Part shown: piece after piece, positions 14,196 through 22,118 of the stretch
Layout: each line of letters begins with the position of its first letter
How positions within the stretch are numbered: the first letter of the stretch is position 1
NCBI RefSeq assembly: GCF_016584105.1
Contig: NZ_NRSM01000011.1
Span: 1-32,500, forward strand
Reading direction: 5' to 3'
Source: Ectothiorhodospira shaposhnikovii
GTDB lineage: Bacteria > Pseudomonadota > Gammaproteobacteria > Ectothiorhodospirales > Ectothiorhodospiraceae
DNA: 32,500 nt
The notes under the pieces: model-generated
The model's input: only the letters and a program-made list of their open reading frames with translations
Told to the model about the DNA's origin: nothing
Database searches by the model: none
Made by a program: the position numbers and the translations under genes

Positions 14196-14947
14196 GTCGA
14201 ACCCCAACAGCGGTCCTGCCAGGGGCAGAACTTGCACTCGACATGCGTCGGTGTAGTCGCATGGCGCGGCAACAGTTCCTGGCTGTCGGTCGCCGTGATG
14301 ACACGAACCGCGCGATCGGACATCCGTTGCGCCAGGCCGCCATCGAACGGCACCAGCTCGAACCATATCTCCTCGGAGTCCTTGTTGATCGCGGTAAACA
14401 ACGCCGGGTTCGCGGAAATGCCCGGGATGCTGGCTTCCATGTAGGCCTGATAGATGGCCATCTGCGCGGCATAGACCGGTTTGGATTTGCTGACGCCGTG
14501 CTTGACCGTATCCCGCCAGGACTTGTCGTTCATGGTCTTGCACTCCCACAGGGCCGGATAGCTCATTCGTAGCTCTGCGGGGCCGCCGTTCAGGACGCCA
14601 TCGACGTGCCCTTGAATACGGCCGCTTGCAACGGCAAAGCCGAACTGACCGCCGCTGGCCTTTTGTGTGTACAGATCGAATCCGGCCATGCGCAGCCAAC
14701 GAATGGCCAGCTCTTCGAGGGCGTGTCCCACCTCGAAGATGCGCAACACGCGCCCCGGGATTTGCCTTCCAGCATCGACAGGTGTTTGGAGATACTCGTA
14801 TTGCAGCGCGCGCTCGCAGGCGACGCCCAATCGCGACGCACCGAGGTAGTTGCGACGGGATTGGTTGTCACGGTCGGCGCTTAGTGCCGCGTCGATGAGC
14901 ACGCCTATCAGCTCATGGATCTTGGGACGGTGATTGAAATCCAGCAT
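14192..14947 (-). CDS. PD-(D/E)XK nuclease with Fe-S cluster cysteines (RecB/Cas4-like)
   Basis: A 251-residue nuclease. The catalytic core is His75 region FEVGHALEE, Asp116 in GHVDGVL, Glu135 and Lys137 in WECK, and the following AAQM (Gln162) motif of RecB-type nucleases. Cys44, Cys238, Cys241 and Cys247 have the one-plus-three spacing that holds a 4Fe-4S cluster in AddB/Cas4 proteins. It is probably a 5' or bidirectional exonuclease feeding the Sak4-like recombinase encoded in the same operon. The start at 14947 shares one base with the DUF6511 stop (TGATG). Not part of a CRISPR locus: no array or other cas gene is present. Confidence 0.88.
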   Translation of the reverse strand: MLDFNHRPKIHELIGVLIDAALSADRDNQSRRNYLGASRLGVACERALQYEYLQTPVDAGRQIPGRVLRIFEVGHALEELAIRWLRMAGFDLYTQKASGGQFGFAVASGRIQGHVDGVLNGGPAELRMSYPALWECKTMNDKSWRDTVKHGVSKSKPVYAAQMAIYQAYMEASIPGISANPALFTAINKDSEEIWFELVPFDGGLAQRMSDRAVRVITATDSQELLPRHATTPTHVECKFCPWQDRCWGST

Positions 14948-15369
14948 CAGAATGGCACCCCCGTCGAAGCGGGCTTACCCTGGCGGGCGAGTCGCTCCTC
15001 AAGAAATGCGCGATCCTTTTCTGCCATCCGCTCGTGCTCGACGAGCATGTGTTCCTGGTAGGCGGTCACCACCACGTCGATCAGCATCAGCACTTCGTCT
15101 TTGCTGTAGTCCGCCAGCGGGCGCTGCATGCCGATGGAGCCCACATACTCACCCAGCGGGGCCAGGCAGGACGCCATGGCAGCCAGCTCCATGTCACTAG
15201 GGTCGATCATGTGACCTCCCGTCTTTTCCATGAGCCGTGAAAAGGCGTTCTGACAGCGCATGGAGCAGAACACCCAGCGATCCGAGTAACGGCGTGGATC
15301 GCTGCGCGGCATGCGTGGATTGAAGTAGCCGAAGCCCTTGGCCTTGCGAGAGCAGATTGCACATTTCAC
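14947..15369 (-). CDS. DUF6511 zinc-finger protein
   Basis: A 140-residue protein starting with a zinc-finger-like module: Cys3-x2-Cys6 and Cys35-x3-Cys39 around KGFGYFNPRMPRSDPRRYSDRWVF. The rest is helical (SRLMEKTGG, DMELAAMASCLAPLGEYVGSIG, then a charged helix EHMLVEHERMAEKDRAFLEERLA). I recognise the DUF6511 family; its role is unknown. The GTG at 15369 has GGAG five bases upstream and overlaps the helicase stop (GTGA). The longer upstream frame is a shadow of the helicase. Confidence 0.8.
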   Translation of the reverse strand: MKCAICSRKAKGFGYFNPRMPRSDPRRYSDRWVFCSMRCQNAFSRLMEKTGGHMIDPSDMELAAMASCLAPLGEYVGSIGMQRPLADYSKDEVLMLIDVVVTAYQEHMLVEHERMAEKDRAFLEERLARQGKPASTGVPF

Positions 15370-17042
15370 GCGGCCTCCCGGTGGGCATCGTTGGCAGCCA
15401 CCACAAGGCGCTGAATCGACGACTTGTTGAACTGGAAGGACAGCAGCGCCGAGGCCTGATAGCGCGTCATGCCAAAGTCGGCGCGTAGCGCCTGCGGCAG
15501 ATACTGGAGTTGCTTCGCGGTCGGCGGCTCGTTCAGCCAACGACGGGTCTTGTGCGCGGAGTCAGCCGACTCGCGGTCGTTCAGCCAGTCATCGGCTTTG
15601 GCCATGCAAACCGTGCGGTCGCCGACAGCCAACAAGCGTGGCTGCAGATCCTTACCTCCGCCCACGGCGTGCCAGCGGCCGTTTAGGAAGAAGACGCCAC
15701 CCCAGGCGTTGAAGCCAGTCGCCATCAGTGCGTCGTCGCAGCCGAACAGGTCGCACCAGCGGAAGTTGGAGCGCTTGAGGAGATCGATCTCGGTCATCAC
15801 GAAATCGGCCAGCGCATCTCCTTCCTCGGTGGTCTCGTTCTCCCAGACGAAGCCGCACAGAGGGCATTCGCGGCAGCCGAGCGGGACGGTGGCTTCACAG
15901 GACGGGCAGTCCTTGGTGGGCGCTTCGCCGTGATGCTGGTGTCCGTCGAGATTGACGTCCTGTTCCAGAGATCCGTGCATCAAGGTCGCGGTGCCGAAGT
16001 CCAGCACCACGCAATCGGTCTTGATGACGCCCGGATGCTCCGTTGGGTCGATGGTGCGCAGGCCACGCCCGATCATCTGGGTCAGAGTCGACTTGTGCGA
16101 GCTGGGTCGCAGCAGAACCACGCAGGAGGTGGGCGTGAAGTCGTAGCCCTCCGTGAGCACAGCCACATTGACCACGACCTGCGCGGTACCGGATTCGTAC
16201 TCGGCCAGTCGTGTCGTTCGCTCAGATTCTGAGAGCTCGCCGTGCACGATCACGGCAGATACCCCGGCATCCTGAAAGGCCTGGCGCACACATTCGGCAT
16301 GGGCGACGGTCGAGCAGAACACGATCGTCTTGCGGTCGCCGGCTTTCTCCCGCCAATGACGGATCACGGCATCGGTGATGGGTGTCTTGTTGAGAATCGC
16401 CTCGACTTCCGTCATGTCGAAGTCCGTGGCCGTACGACGAACCCGCGTCAGTTGCTCTTGGGCGCCGACGTCGATGACAAAGGTGCGGGGCGGCACGAGG
16501 TGGCCGGATGCAATCAGCTCGCCGAGGGTGATTTGATCCGCGACGTTGCTGAAGACCTCCCGCAGTCCCTTGCCGTCACTGCGGGCAGGCGTCGCCGTCA
16601 CCCCGAAGATCTGGGCGCGCGAGTTCTTGTCCAGCACCCGGTCGATTACGCGGCGGTACGAGGCCGAGGCTGCGTGATGCGCTTCATCGATCACCAGCAG
16701 ATCGAGGATCGGCATGGCAGCGAGATGGTTGTCGCGCGACAGCGTTTGCACCATCGCGAACGTGGCGCGCCCGGACCAGGATTTGTCCTTGGCATCGAAC
16801 ACGGAGGTGCTGACGCCCGGATTCACCCGTGCAAACTTGGATAGGTTCTGGCCGGTCAGTTCATCGCGATGAGCGAGGATGCAGGCCTTGGCATCTGGCT
16901 CGGCCAACAAGCTGCCGGCCACCGCCGACAGCATGATGGTCTTGCCCGACCCGGTGGGGCCAACAGATAGGGTGTTGCCGTGTTGGGCGAGCGCCGCCAA
17001 AGAGCGCTCGACCAGCAGGGCTTGGCGGGGGCGGAGCATCAT
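15366..17042 (-). CDS. Superfamily 2 DEAH-box helicase
   Basis: A 558-residue SF2 helicase. Walker A SVGPTGSGKT is at 26-35, DEAH at 119-122, the motif III-like VTATP at 148-152, and a second RecA domain ends with motif VI QMIGRGLR at 322-329. A zinc-ribbon-like cysteine set follows (Cys379, Cys382, Cys390, Cys393, Cys396), then a C-terminal domain of about 160 residues with LPQALRADFGMTRYQASALL. Proteins of this type resemble phage UvsW/RadD helicases that process replication and recombination intermediates. The start is at the first of two ATGs at 17042, since the conserved region begins there. Confidence 0.9.
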   Translation of the reverse strand: MMLRPRQALLVERSLAALAQHGNTLSVGPTGSGKTIMLSAVAGSLLAEPDAKACILAHRDELTGQNLSKFARVNPGVSTSVFDAKDKSWSGRATFAMVQTLSRDNHLAAMPILDLLVIDEAHHAASASYRRVIDRVLDKNSRAQIFGVTATPARSDGKGLREVFSNVADQITLGELIASGHLVPPRTFVIDVGAQEQLTRVRRTATDFDMTEVEAILNKTPITDAVIRHWREKAGDRKTIVFCSTVAHAECVRQAFQDAGVSAVIVHGELSESERTTRLAEYESGTAQVVVNVAVLTEGYDFTPTSCVVLLRPSSHKSTLTQMIGRGLRTIDPTEHPGVIKTDCVVLDFGTATLMHGSLEQDVNLDGHQHHGEAPTKDCPSCEATVPLGCRECPLCGFVWENETTEEGDALADFVMTEIDLLKRSNFRWCDLFGCDDALMATGFNAWGGVFFLNGRWHAVGGGKDLQPRLLAVGDRTVCMAKADDWLNDRESADSAHKTRRWLNEPPTAKQLQYLPQALRADFGMTRYQASALLSFQFNKSSIQRLVVAANDAHREAA

Positions 17043-17055
17043 GGCGGCGTCCCCC

Positions 17056-17661
17056 TTACTGTGCCCAGCTCGGGCGACCCGGCACGGAGGCACGGCCCGT
17101 GGCCTGGGCATACGCATTCGACCCGTTTGCGGGTGCTGGCGCTTTCGCTGCTCCCTGCGCGCCACCCATAAGGGCTGCGTAGTCCTTGTGGTCGGGCGTG
17201 ATCGCGGCCTTGATCACGCTCTTGTCTTGGCCGTTCTGGTCTTTGTCCCAGTCGACCTTGCCGAGAAACTCGATGCCATCGAGATCGGCAAACCCGCTGA
17301 TGCGGCGCGCGTTCTGCGCGGCAGGACTGTTGTCGCCAGGATGAACGCCGCGCGCTGAGTTGAGGATCGCCTTGACGAAGGTGCGGCCCATGTTTGCCCA
17401 CTCAGGGCCTTTCGGGCTGTGCAGGCCGATCAGCGACCACATCTTGCGACGGGCGAACTCACCCTCCATCACGACGAACTCGCAGTTCAGGTACACCGAG
17501 CCGGTGTTGTCGTTACGGGTGGCGTAGCCGCCGGTCCATCCCTGCGACGGATCATCGAAGCCACCCGGCTTGATGGTCATGCGGACACGCACCAGCGTGC
17601 CTTTGGGGATCAGGTCGAAAGAGGTCTGTTCGGAAGCGGAATTGAAATCGAAGTAGGTCAT
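17056..17661 (-). CDS. Conserved phage protein, possible ssDNA-binding partner of the recombinase
   Basis: A 201-residue protein starting MTYFDFNSASEQTSFDLIPKG. The N-terminal 150 residues look like a beta-rich OB-type domain (GTLVRVRMTIKPGGFD, GSVYLNCEFVVMEGEFARRKMWSLIGLHS). It ends in a flexible Ala/Pro/Gly-rich tail (GAAKAPAPANGSNAYAQATG). Length, tail and place directly after the Sak4-like gene fit a single-strand binding protein acting with the recombinase, but I cannot name the family, so the role is inference. The ATG at 17661 follows the upstream stop by two bases. Confidence 0.7.
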   Translation of the reverse strand: MTYFDFNSASEQTSFDLIPKGTLVRVRMTIKPGGFDDPSQGWTGGYATRNDNTGSVYLNCEFVVMEGEFARRKMWSLIGLHSPKGPEWANMGRTFVKAILNSARGVHPGDNSPAAQNARRISGFADLDGIEFLGKVDWDKDQNGQDKSVIKAAITPDHKDYAALMGGAQGAAKAPAPANGSNAYAQATGRASVPGRPSWAQ

Positions 17662-17663
17662 GA

Positions 17664-18539
17664 TCAGGACTCCTGAGTCGAAGTGGATTCGGGGATGGCA
17701 GCGGGCGCGGGGCGCGCGAAATCGAGCCGTTCGGTAGCGGGCCTGGCCGGGCCGGCGATCTTTTCCATGAGGCGGCCGAGGTGCGGCTCCTCGATCGGAT
17801 CGAGCCGCCCGGAGCGGTCCTTGGCGGGGTAGCCCCATGCGTTCAGCGTGTGGCAGACGAAGGCGCGGTAACTGGCGCCGTCATCGGCCTTCAGCTCGGC
17901 CAAGGTGACGACCTCATCGACGATGCCGGGCAGTTCCAGGCCGGTTTTGGAGCCGTCGATCTGCAGGGAGAACACGCGGCGATTGAAGTCGTCCAGCCGC
18001 TCATCGAGGATGCCGACGAACCACACGTTCTTGCCGCGCGTGTGCTGCAGGTGGGTCAGCCAGGCGATCATTTCCTGGCCCATCAGCCCGTATGCACCCC
18101 GGCTGTCGGGTTTGCCCGTCTTCTCGGAGTAGGCCTGTGGCTGGCCCTTGCACCATTGCAGGCACAGGCGACCAGCCACGGTGATGGAGTCGACGAACAC
18201 GGTGTCGTACTTGTCCAGGACCGTCGGATCACCGAAGCGCGCGCATACGGCATCGAAGTGGGCTTGGCTGAACGGCTGGTCGTCGCGCAGCGCCGGGTTC
18301 GGCCCGCCGATGTACACCGCGAAGTCACGACACTCCTGCCAGGTGCGCGGACGGATCGTGTCGCCGGCCCAGCCCTCGACCGCGAGATCACCAGCCTCAA
18401 GATCAAAGAACAGCGTGGCCGTGGGTTTCAGCGTCCAGAGTTGCGAGGTCTTGCCGATGCCGCTCTTGCCGACGAGCACACCCTTCACGCCACGGCGCTC
18501 GGCCAGACGCTGGTCTGCAGTAATGATGGGGAGGCTCAT
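17664..18539 (-). CDS. Sak4-like RecA-fold ATPase (phage recombinase)
   Basis: A 291-residue P-loop ATPase. Walker A GKSGIGKT is at 24-31, the following strand TLFFDLEAGD at 43-52, and Walker B DTVFVDSI at 112-119. WFVGILDERLDD and GLELPGIVDEVVTL follow in the core, and the C-terminus is a Pro/Ala-rich tail. Size and motif order fit the Sak4 group of phage recombinases (annotated ATP-binding or AAA_24), which act with a phage SSB in strand annealing. The neighbouring nuclease, helicase and putative SSB support that. The ATG at 18539 overlaps the preceding stop (ATGA). Confidence 0.8.
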   Translation of the reverse strand: MSLPIITADQRLAERRGVKGVLVGKSGIGKTSQLWTLKPTATLFFDLEAGDLAVEGWAGDTIRPRTWQECRDFAVYIGGPNPALRDDQPFSQAHFDAVCARFGDPTVLDKYDTVFVDSITVAGRLCLQWCKGQPQAYSEKTGKPDSRGAYGLMGQEMIAWLTHLQHTRGKNVWFVGILDERLDDFNRRVFSLQIDGSKTGLELPGIVDEVVTLAELKADDGASYRAFVCHTLNAWGYPAKDRSGRLDPIEEPHLGRLMEKIAGPARPATERLDFARPAPAAIPESTSTQES

Positions 18540-18850
18540 TTGCCGGCCTCCTGAGTGCTGATGCTGGCGAACGCGTCAGCAACGGTGGTCATACCGAGCG
18601 CGCCACGCTTGCGGGCCATTTCGTACAGATCGCGCAGACCACTCAGGCGCCTATGGATAACGCGGGTTTCGGACTCCAGGCCCTGGATCGCGAATGCCAC
18701 GTCATCGATGGTGGCGTCCTCAAGGCGACGCACTACTTCGTCGGGGCGGTTGCCGTCCAGCGCTGGGATGCGAATGGTTTCGGGCAGATCCCGGAGGTAC
18801 ATCTCCGGTTGTTTGCGCAGCATTTCGAGCAGCGTAGGTTTGGTTTTCAT
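18536..18850 (-). CDS. Hypothetical early phage protein
   Basis: A 104-residue soluble protein: MKTKPTLLEMLRKQPEMYLRDLPETIR, then NRPDEVVRRLEDATIDDVAFAIQGLESET and a helical YEMARKRGALGMTTVADAFAS. I do not recognise a family. The ATG at 18850 has AGGGG at workable spacing. It is coupled to the Sak4-like gene by ATGA overlap, which suggests a role in recombination or its regulation, but nothing in the sequence shows it. Confidence 0.7.
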   Translation of the reverse strand: MKTKPTLLEMLRKQPEMYLRDLPETIRIPALDGNRPDEVVRRLEDATIDDVAFAIQGLESETRVIHRRLSGLRDLYEMARKRGALGMTTVADAFASISTQEAGK

Positions 18851-18855
18851 GACGA

Positions 18856-19326
18856 TTACCCCTGAAGCAGAGCGAGACGAAAGCCCGGCTTGCCGGTCTT
18901 GAGGGTGCGTGCCGGTGCGAAGGTGCTCTTGAGCGACTCGGGCCACGCGTTGAACTTGGTTTCCGAGATCCGGTAGCTGATGTCCACGTACTCGGACGGG
19001 TCGTCACCGTTGGCTGCAATGCGACGAGTGATCTCGGCGAGCCGCGTCTGATCCCAGTCGACTTTCTTGGGTAGATCGGCGGTGATGCGGACATGGCCGT
19101 CGTCGAAGTGGACGACACCGGTGTCCTTGCCTGCCGCCAGGCGGAGCTGGTGCGCGCGGTCGGCATACTTGAGATCCAGTGCGCGATCGACGTGCTCGAC
19201 GATCGCCTTGGCAGCGGCGAGAAGATCAGCAGCGTCGTTCTTGAGCTGGAACAGCGACTCGCTGGCAAGCGCAGCCAGTTCGCCGGCCGGGGTGGTCAGG
19301 ACTTCGTCGGGGGAGATGCGGTTCAC
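18856..19326 (-). CDS. Hypothetical early phage protein
   Basis: A 156-residue soluble protein starting MNRISPDEVLTTPAGELAALASESLFQLKNDAADLLAAAKAIVEHVDRAL, a long helical region. KVDWDQTRLAEITRRIAANGDDPSEYVDISYRISETKFNAWP then precedes a basic end. Proteins with this DPSEYV-I-Y-ISE-KY-AWP pattern occur in other phage recombination operons; I know no established function. The start overlaps the stop of the AlpA-like gene (ATGA-type, 4 nt). Confidence 0.75.
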   Translation of the reverse strand: MNRISPDEVLTTPAGELAALASESLFQLKNDAADLLAAAKAIVEHVDRALDLKYADRAHQLRLAAGKDTGVVHFDDGHVRITADLPKKVDWDQTRLAEITRRIAANGDDPSEYVDISYRISETKFNAWPESLKSTFAPARTLKTGKPGFRLALLQG

Positions 19327-19535
19327 AGCGCACCTCCCGCATTGACGCGTTCAGAGGTGCTCTTGCGCAGGCTCTCGGACTCGTAGGCTTCGATGTCCTC
19401 GATGCGATAAGCGACGCGACCCTGCAGCTTCAGGAATACCGGGCCGATACCTTCGGAGCGCCAGCGTTCAAGCGTTGCTTCGCTGACTCCCCAACGTTCG
19501 GCCAGTTGGCCTTGATTCAGATGTTTGACACTCAC
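19323..19535 (-). CDS. AlpA/MerR-like HTH protein (excisionase type)
   Basis: A 70-residue DNA-binding protein. LNQGQLAERWGVSEATLERWRSEGIGPVFLKLQGRVAYRIEDIEAYE is the winged-HTH pattern of AlpA and excisionase-like proteins, with recognition helix VSEATLERWR and the wing GPVFLKLQGRVAYR. The GTG at 19535 has AAGGAG seven bases upstream. It is the first gene of the early operon and lies just downstream of three GTACGGGC-containing repeats. It may regulate this operon, or act as a recombination directionality factor for the serine recombinase at 25423; neither is shown directly. Confidence 0.82.
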   Translation of the reverse strand: MSVKHLNQGQLAERWGVSEATLERWRSEGIGPVFLKLQGRVAYRIEDIEAYESESLRKSTSERVNAGGAL

Positions 19536-19588
19536 GATGCACTCCTTCTGGTTGTTGCGAATTCGTGAGGTCAGTTTCGAAGTCGGCT

Positions 19589-19653
19589 TGTACGGGCGTC
19601 CGCCGCCGCCATGTACGGGCTGATGTACGGGCGCAGCTCTTTAGGGAAAGAGC
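19589..19653 (-). promoter_or_regulatory. Early operon control region: three TGTACGGGC repeats and a palindrome
   Basis: TGTACGGGC occurs exactly at 19589-19597, 19612-19620 and 19624-19632 (spacing 23 and 12). Next to them GCTCTTT-AGGG-AAAGAGC at 19636-19653 is a perfect 7-bp inverted repeat. They occupy the 130 nt between the terminator at 19665-19691 and the first early gene, so the early promoter must be here. The repeats are probably binding sites for a regulator. A definite -35/-10 pair could not be picked out. Confidence 0.6.
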
Positions 19654-19664
19654 GGAGCCCAGAA

Positions 19665-19691
19665 AGCAAAAAACCGCCCGAAGGCGGTTTT
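19665..19691 (-). terminator. Rho-independent terminator after the 334-aa gene
   Basis: AAAACCGCC pairs with GGCGGTTTT around a CGAA loop (9 bp). On the minus strand the stem is followed by a run of six T, so it ends transcription coming from the two genes at 19718-21914. On the plus strand only four T follow, so activity there would be weak. It separates that unit from the early operon, which therefore needs its own promoter. Confidence 0.85.
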
Positions 19692-19717
19692 GCATACTTA
19701 TGGATATTGGTGTTGGC

Positions 19718-20722
19718 TCATTCCAATTTGATGCCGTACCCAGCTTCGTCATGCTCGATGTAATCCAGCCACTGGTTGTTGCCACTGAAGATGCTTGGAA
19801 CCCGCTTACCGCGTGCGGCCTGCCGCGACCCGTGAGCCGCGACTAAGATATCTCCGGCCGAAACGCGCTGATGCCCCTTGGCGAATTGTTCGGCCAGGTA
19901 CTTCACCACGGCGGCTTGCTTTGGGCCGCTGACTTTCCATGGCTCGATTGGTCGGGTGGTGATATGCAGCGTGCTAGTGAATTCATCGAATCTCACCGCA
20001 GGCGAGTGCTCGACAGCTTCTCCTGGCGCCGCGAGCATCAGACGATGGAGCAAGTCGGTGTCGATCGTCGGATTCGTGCTGTGTCGCGCCAGCACGCGAC
20101 TGAACGAGATGACCCGGTAGTTCCTGGGCGGACGAACCGACGCGGGCAGTGCCGGACCCAGGGTGAAGATGATGCCCATATCTGGCTGAGTGGCTTGCTC
20201 GAAATGGCGAAACACATCATCGGTACGCGCAGGGAATCCACGGACCAGCCAAACATCGAGATGAACAAGTCCGACGCGTGTCTTTCCAAGGTGCCAGAGG
20301 ACGCCATCGATGGCAGCTGTGGTGATACCGCGTCGTAGCGCCTGGGGGATATCCAGAAGATCTGCCAGGTAGTTCAGAAACTTCGTCGCAGTGACCGCAC
20401 GGACGACAGCTGTCTCAGCAGGAATGTGCTTCACCCGAAAGGTTTCCGGGCAACGGTACCGGTACAACCCTGGATCAGAGTCCTCCTCGATGTCCACCAG
20501 GATGTGCTCGTCGCCGCAGGGTGCCGGGTAGCAACCGGCATAACCGACACATTCGGTCCAGGCAGCCAAATCACGGTCAGAAAGAGTTGCTTTGCGTGAT
20601 AGCGCCCAGCCGGGAACACCGTGCAGCCGCTGTCCGTCGCCATCGGCAATCGGCTGCCCAGACTGCTCGAACAGGTCGATCAGATCAAGCAGCGACTGTG
20701 TCGGCAGGTGCTTCGACGACAT
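19718..20722 (-). CDS. Unknown 334-aa protein with winged-helix-like C-terminus
   Basis: A soluble protein with two visible parts. The first 230 residues contain a cysteine cluster (ECVGYAGCYPAPC), an acidic segment and TDDVFRHFEQATQ. The C-terminal 75 residues (VSGPKQAAVVKYLAEQFAKGHQRVSAGDIL then SIFSGNNQWLDYIEHDEAGYGIKL) resemble a winged-helix domain. I do not recognise a family. The ATG at 20722 has GGAG eight bases upstream and lies inside the upstream gene: the two overlap by 38 bases in different frames, so they are made together. Divergent from the XRE/ImmA genes, it may belong to the immunity region. Confidence 0.7.
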   Translation of the reverse strand: MSSKHLPTQSLLDLIDLFEQSGQPIADGDGQRLHGVPGWALSRKATLSDRDLAAWTECVGYAGCYPAPCGDEHILVDIEEDSDPGLYRYRCPETFRVKHIPAETAVVRAVTATKFLNYLADLLDIPQALRRGITTAAIDGVLWHLGKTRVGLVHLDVWLVRGFPARTDDVFRHFEQATQPDMGIIFTLGPALPASVRPPRNYRVISFSRVLARHSTNPTIDTDLLHRLMLAAPGEAVEHSPAVRFDEFTSTLHITTRPIEPWKVSGPKQAAVVKYLAEQFAKGHQRVSAGDILVAAHGSRQAARGKRVPSIFSGNNQWLDYIEHDEAGYGIKLE

Positions 20723-21914
20723 GGCCGATCTCCTTCACCAGATGCCATTTGGCCAGCAGTCGGTCGCACAGCGCCCGATCCTTTTCCCGCTTGGTCTTGA
20801 TGTTGCACTTGTTGTCGTCGCGCAGGATCACGGTAATCGTCCGTGCGCGGTCCTTGCCGACCTTTTTCAGCTTGATGGACAGCCTGGCGTAGTTGAGGTG
20901 GTGATCGCGGAAGTCGAAGGCGGGGCCGATCAACGACCGGGCGGCCGCGTAGATGTCATCGACGTCCTTGGTCCAGATCTTCACCAGGAGCGACCGACCA
21001 TTGCCGGCGGCGTAGCCGAGCTCGACGACCTTGACGAACGCGACCGGCTCGCCGGACAAGTCGAAATTTCGCAGCGCCGCCAAGCTTTGGTAGTCGTATT
21101 GCTTGAGCGGGATCTTCTCGCCGGTGATGGGCGATTGCAGCAGGGAGTCGGCCACGATGCGCGCCAATGCTTCCCGGCCCGCCGCATCTTTCGACAGCAC
21201 CTCCAGGTGCCCATTGGCCGGCTCGTAAGTGATGTGCGAAGACACCGCTCGGATCACCTCCTGGGGCACCAGCTCGCTCGCCTGCACGCAGTCGATGATT
21301 TCCGGTGGGCGGTTGTGATGGATGCTGATCTGGTACAGATCCACGTCCTCGCCGGTCTGCGTGTCGGGCCGCAGACGCTTGAAGATCTGGATCGCGACCG
21401 CGTCATCGGAGCACCCGAGTTGCTGAGCGACGGTCTGGTGGAACGCCGCCTTGGCCGTCGCGTCGTCAAGTACCGCCAGGTTGGCAGGTGCCATGAAACC
21501 GGAGTAGCAGGAGGCGCTTTGCCGGAATACGTCGGCCTGTCGGGCGTTGAGGGCTTCCTCAAAGATCAGGGGGTCATGGACGTGCAGCCACAGCGCCCGC
21601 TCGTACTGGTTCGGAATCGCGGCGAAGGTTTCCCGGGCGGCGTCATCGAAGATGTCGTCCTTGAAGCCGTCGATGACGTCCTGGCCGGCGCCGTCCGACA
21701 GCAGCACGATCCGTTCGGCCACTTCTTCGATCCGCTGCCGCTCACTCACCCCAAGGGCGGACAGCACGGCCTCCATCTGTTCACGCTGTTCTTTCTTGGG
21801 CTTCTTGGCGTCCACATCCGGCATGGCCAGACCGAATTCATCCACCATGAATTCACGGAACACCGCCGGCGGCAGGTGGCCCAGGAGCTTGCTCAAGTTT
21901 TCTGCATCGTTCAT
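20685..21914 (-). CDS. Unknown 409-aa protein
   Basis: A soluble protein starting MNDAENLSKLLGHLPPAVFREF after AGGGG at good spacing. It has a helical N-terminal third, a central ASCYSGFMAPANLAVLDDATAKAAFHQTVAQQLG, a YQISIHHNRPPEIIDC segment and a basic C-terminal part (RLSIKLKKVGKDRARTITVILRDDNKCNIKTKREKDR). I do not recognise a family. The C-terminal region is basic enough to bind nucleic acid, but that is only a suggestion. It is transcribed away from the XRE repressor across the shared operator region at 21915-22118, so it is likely controlled by that repressor. Confidence 0.7.
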   Translation of the reverse strand: MNDAENLSKLLGHLPPAVFREFMVDEFGLAMPDVDAKKPKKEQREQMEAVLSALGVSERQRIEEVAERIVLLSDGAGQDVIDGFKDDIFDDAARETFAAIPNQYERALWLHVHDPLIFEEALNARQADVFRQSASCYSGFMAPANLAVLDDATAKAAFHQTVAQQLGCSDDAVAIQIFKRLRPDTQTGEDVDLYQISIHHNRPPEIIDCVQASELVPQEVIRAVSSHITYEPANGHLEVLSKDAAGREALARIVADSLLQSPITGEKIPLKQYDYQSLAALRNFDLSGEPVAFVKVVELGYAAGNGRSLLVKIWTKDVDDIYAAARSLIGPAFDFRDHHLNYARLSIKLKKVGKDRARTITVILRDDNKCNIKTKREKDRALCDRLLAKWHLVKEIGHVVEAPADTVAA

Positions 21915-21996
21915 CTACATACCCCTCAAAGGTTGGGATCGGCTTGGTATCAGCCTCGACGGCCCCTTCTTCTTGTTGGGGTCTGCAGACCGATGG

Positions 21997-22081
21997 CGTT
22001 CGGTATACCGAACGATTCAGATTGTCGCGGAGCGGTTAGTGGTTTGTCAAGCAGGTACGAAATCGTTCGGCATAGTGGTAT
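21997..22081. promoter_or_regulatory. Palindromic operator CGTTCGGTATACCGAACG plus a second half-site
   Basis: A perfect 18-bp palindrome at 21997-22014 lies in the divergent region between the 409-aa gene and the XRE gene. The same half-site CGTTCGG recurs at 22064-22070, with a degenerate right half (CATAGTGGTA). Two operators of one kind between divergent genes are typical of a phage repressor switch, so the XRE protein encoded at 22119 is the probable ligand. The second site lies about 50 nt before the XRE start and could give autoregulation. Promoter boxes are not clear enough to call. Confidence 0.75.
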
Positions 22082-22118
22082 TATTTTCGGATTGAAGCCA
22101 ACAAATGAGGAAATACCG

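Noticed and set aside
14192-14947. Cas4 of a CRISPR system
   Set aside because: The nuclease has the Cas4-like cysteines, but there is no repeat-spacer array or other cas gene; its place in a phage recombination operon explains it.
18555-18902. 115-codon plus-strand frame
   Set aside because: Antisense to the hypothetical early gene at 18536-18850; no ribosome site and an arginine/serine-rich shadow composition.
20592-22118. Long plus-strand open frame running into the XRE gene
   Set aside because: It is antisense to the 409-aa gene and its protein has no family features. The real repressor starts at the GTG at 22119 behind its own ribosome site.
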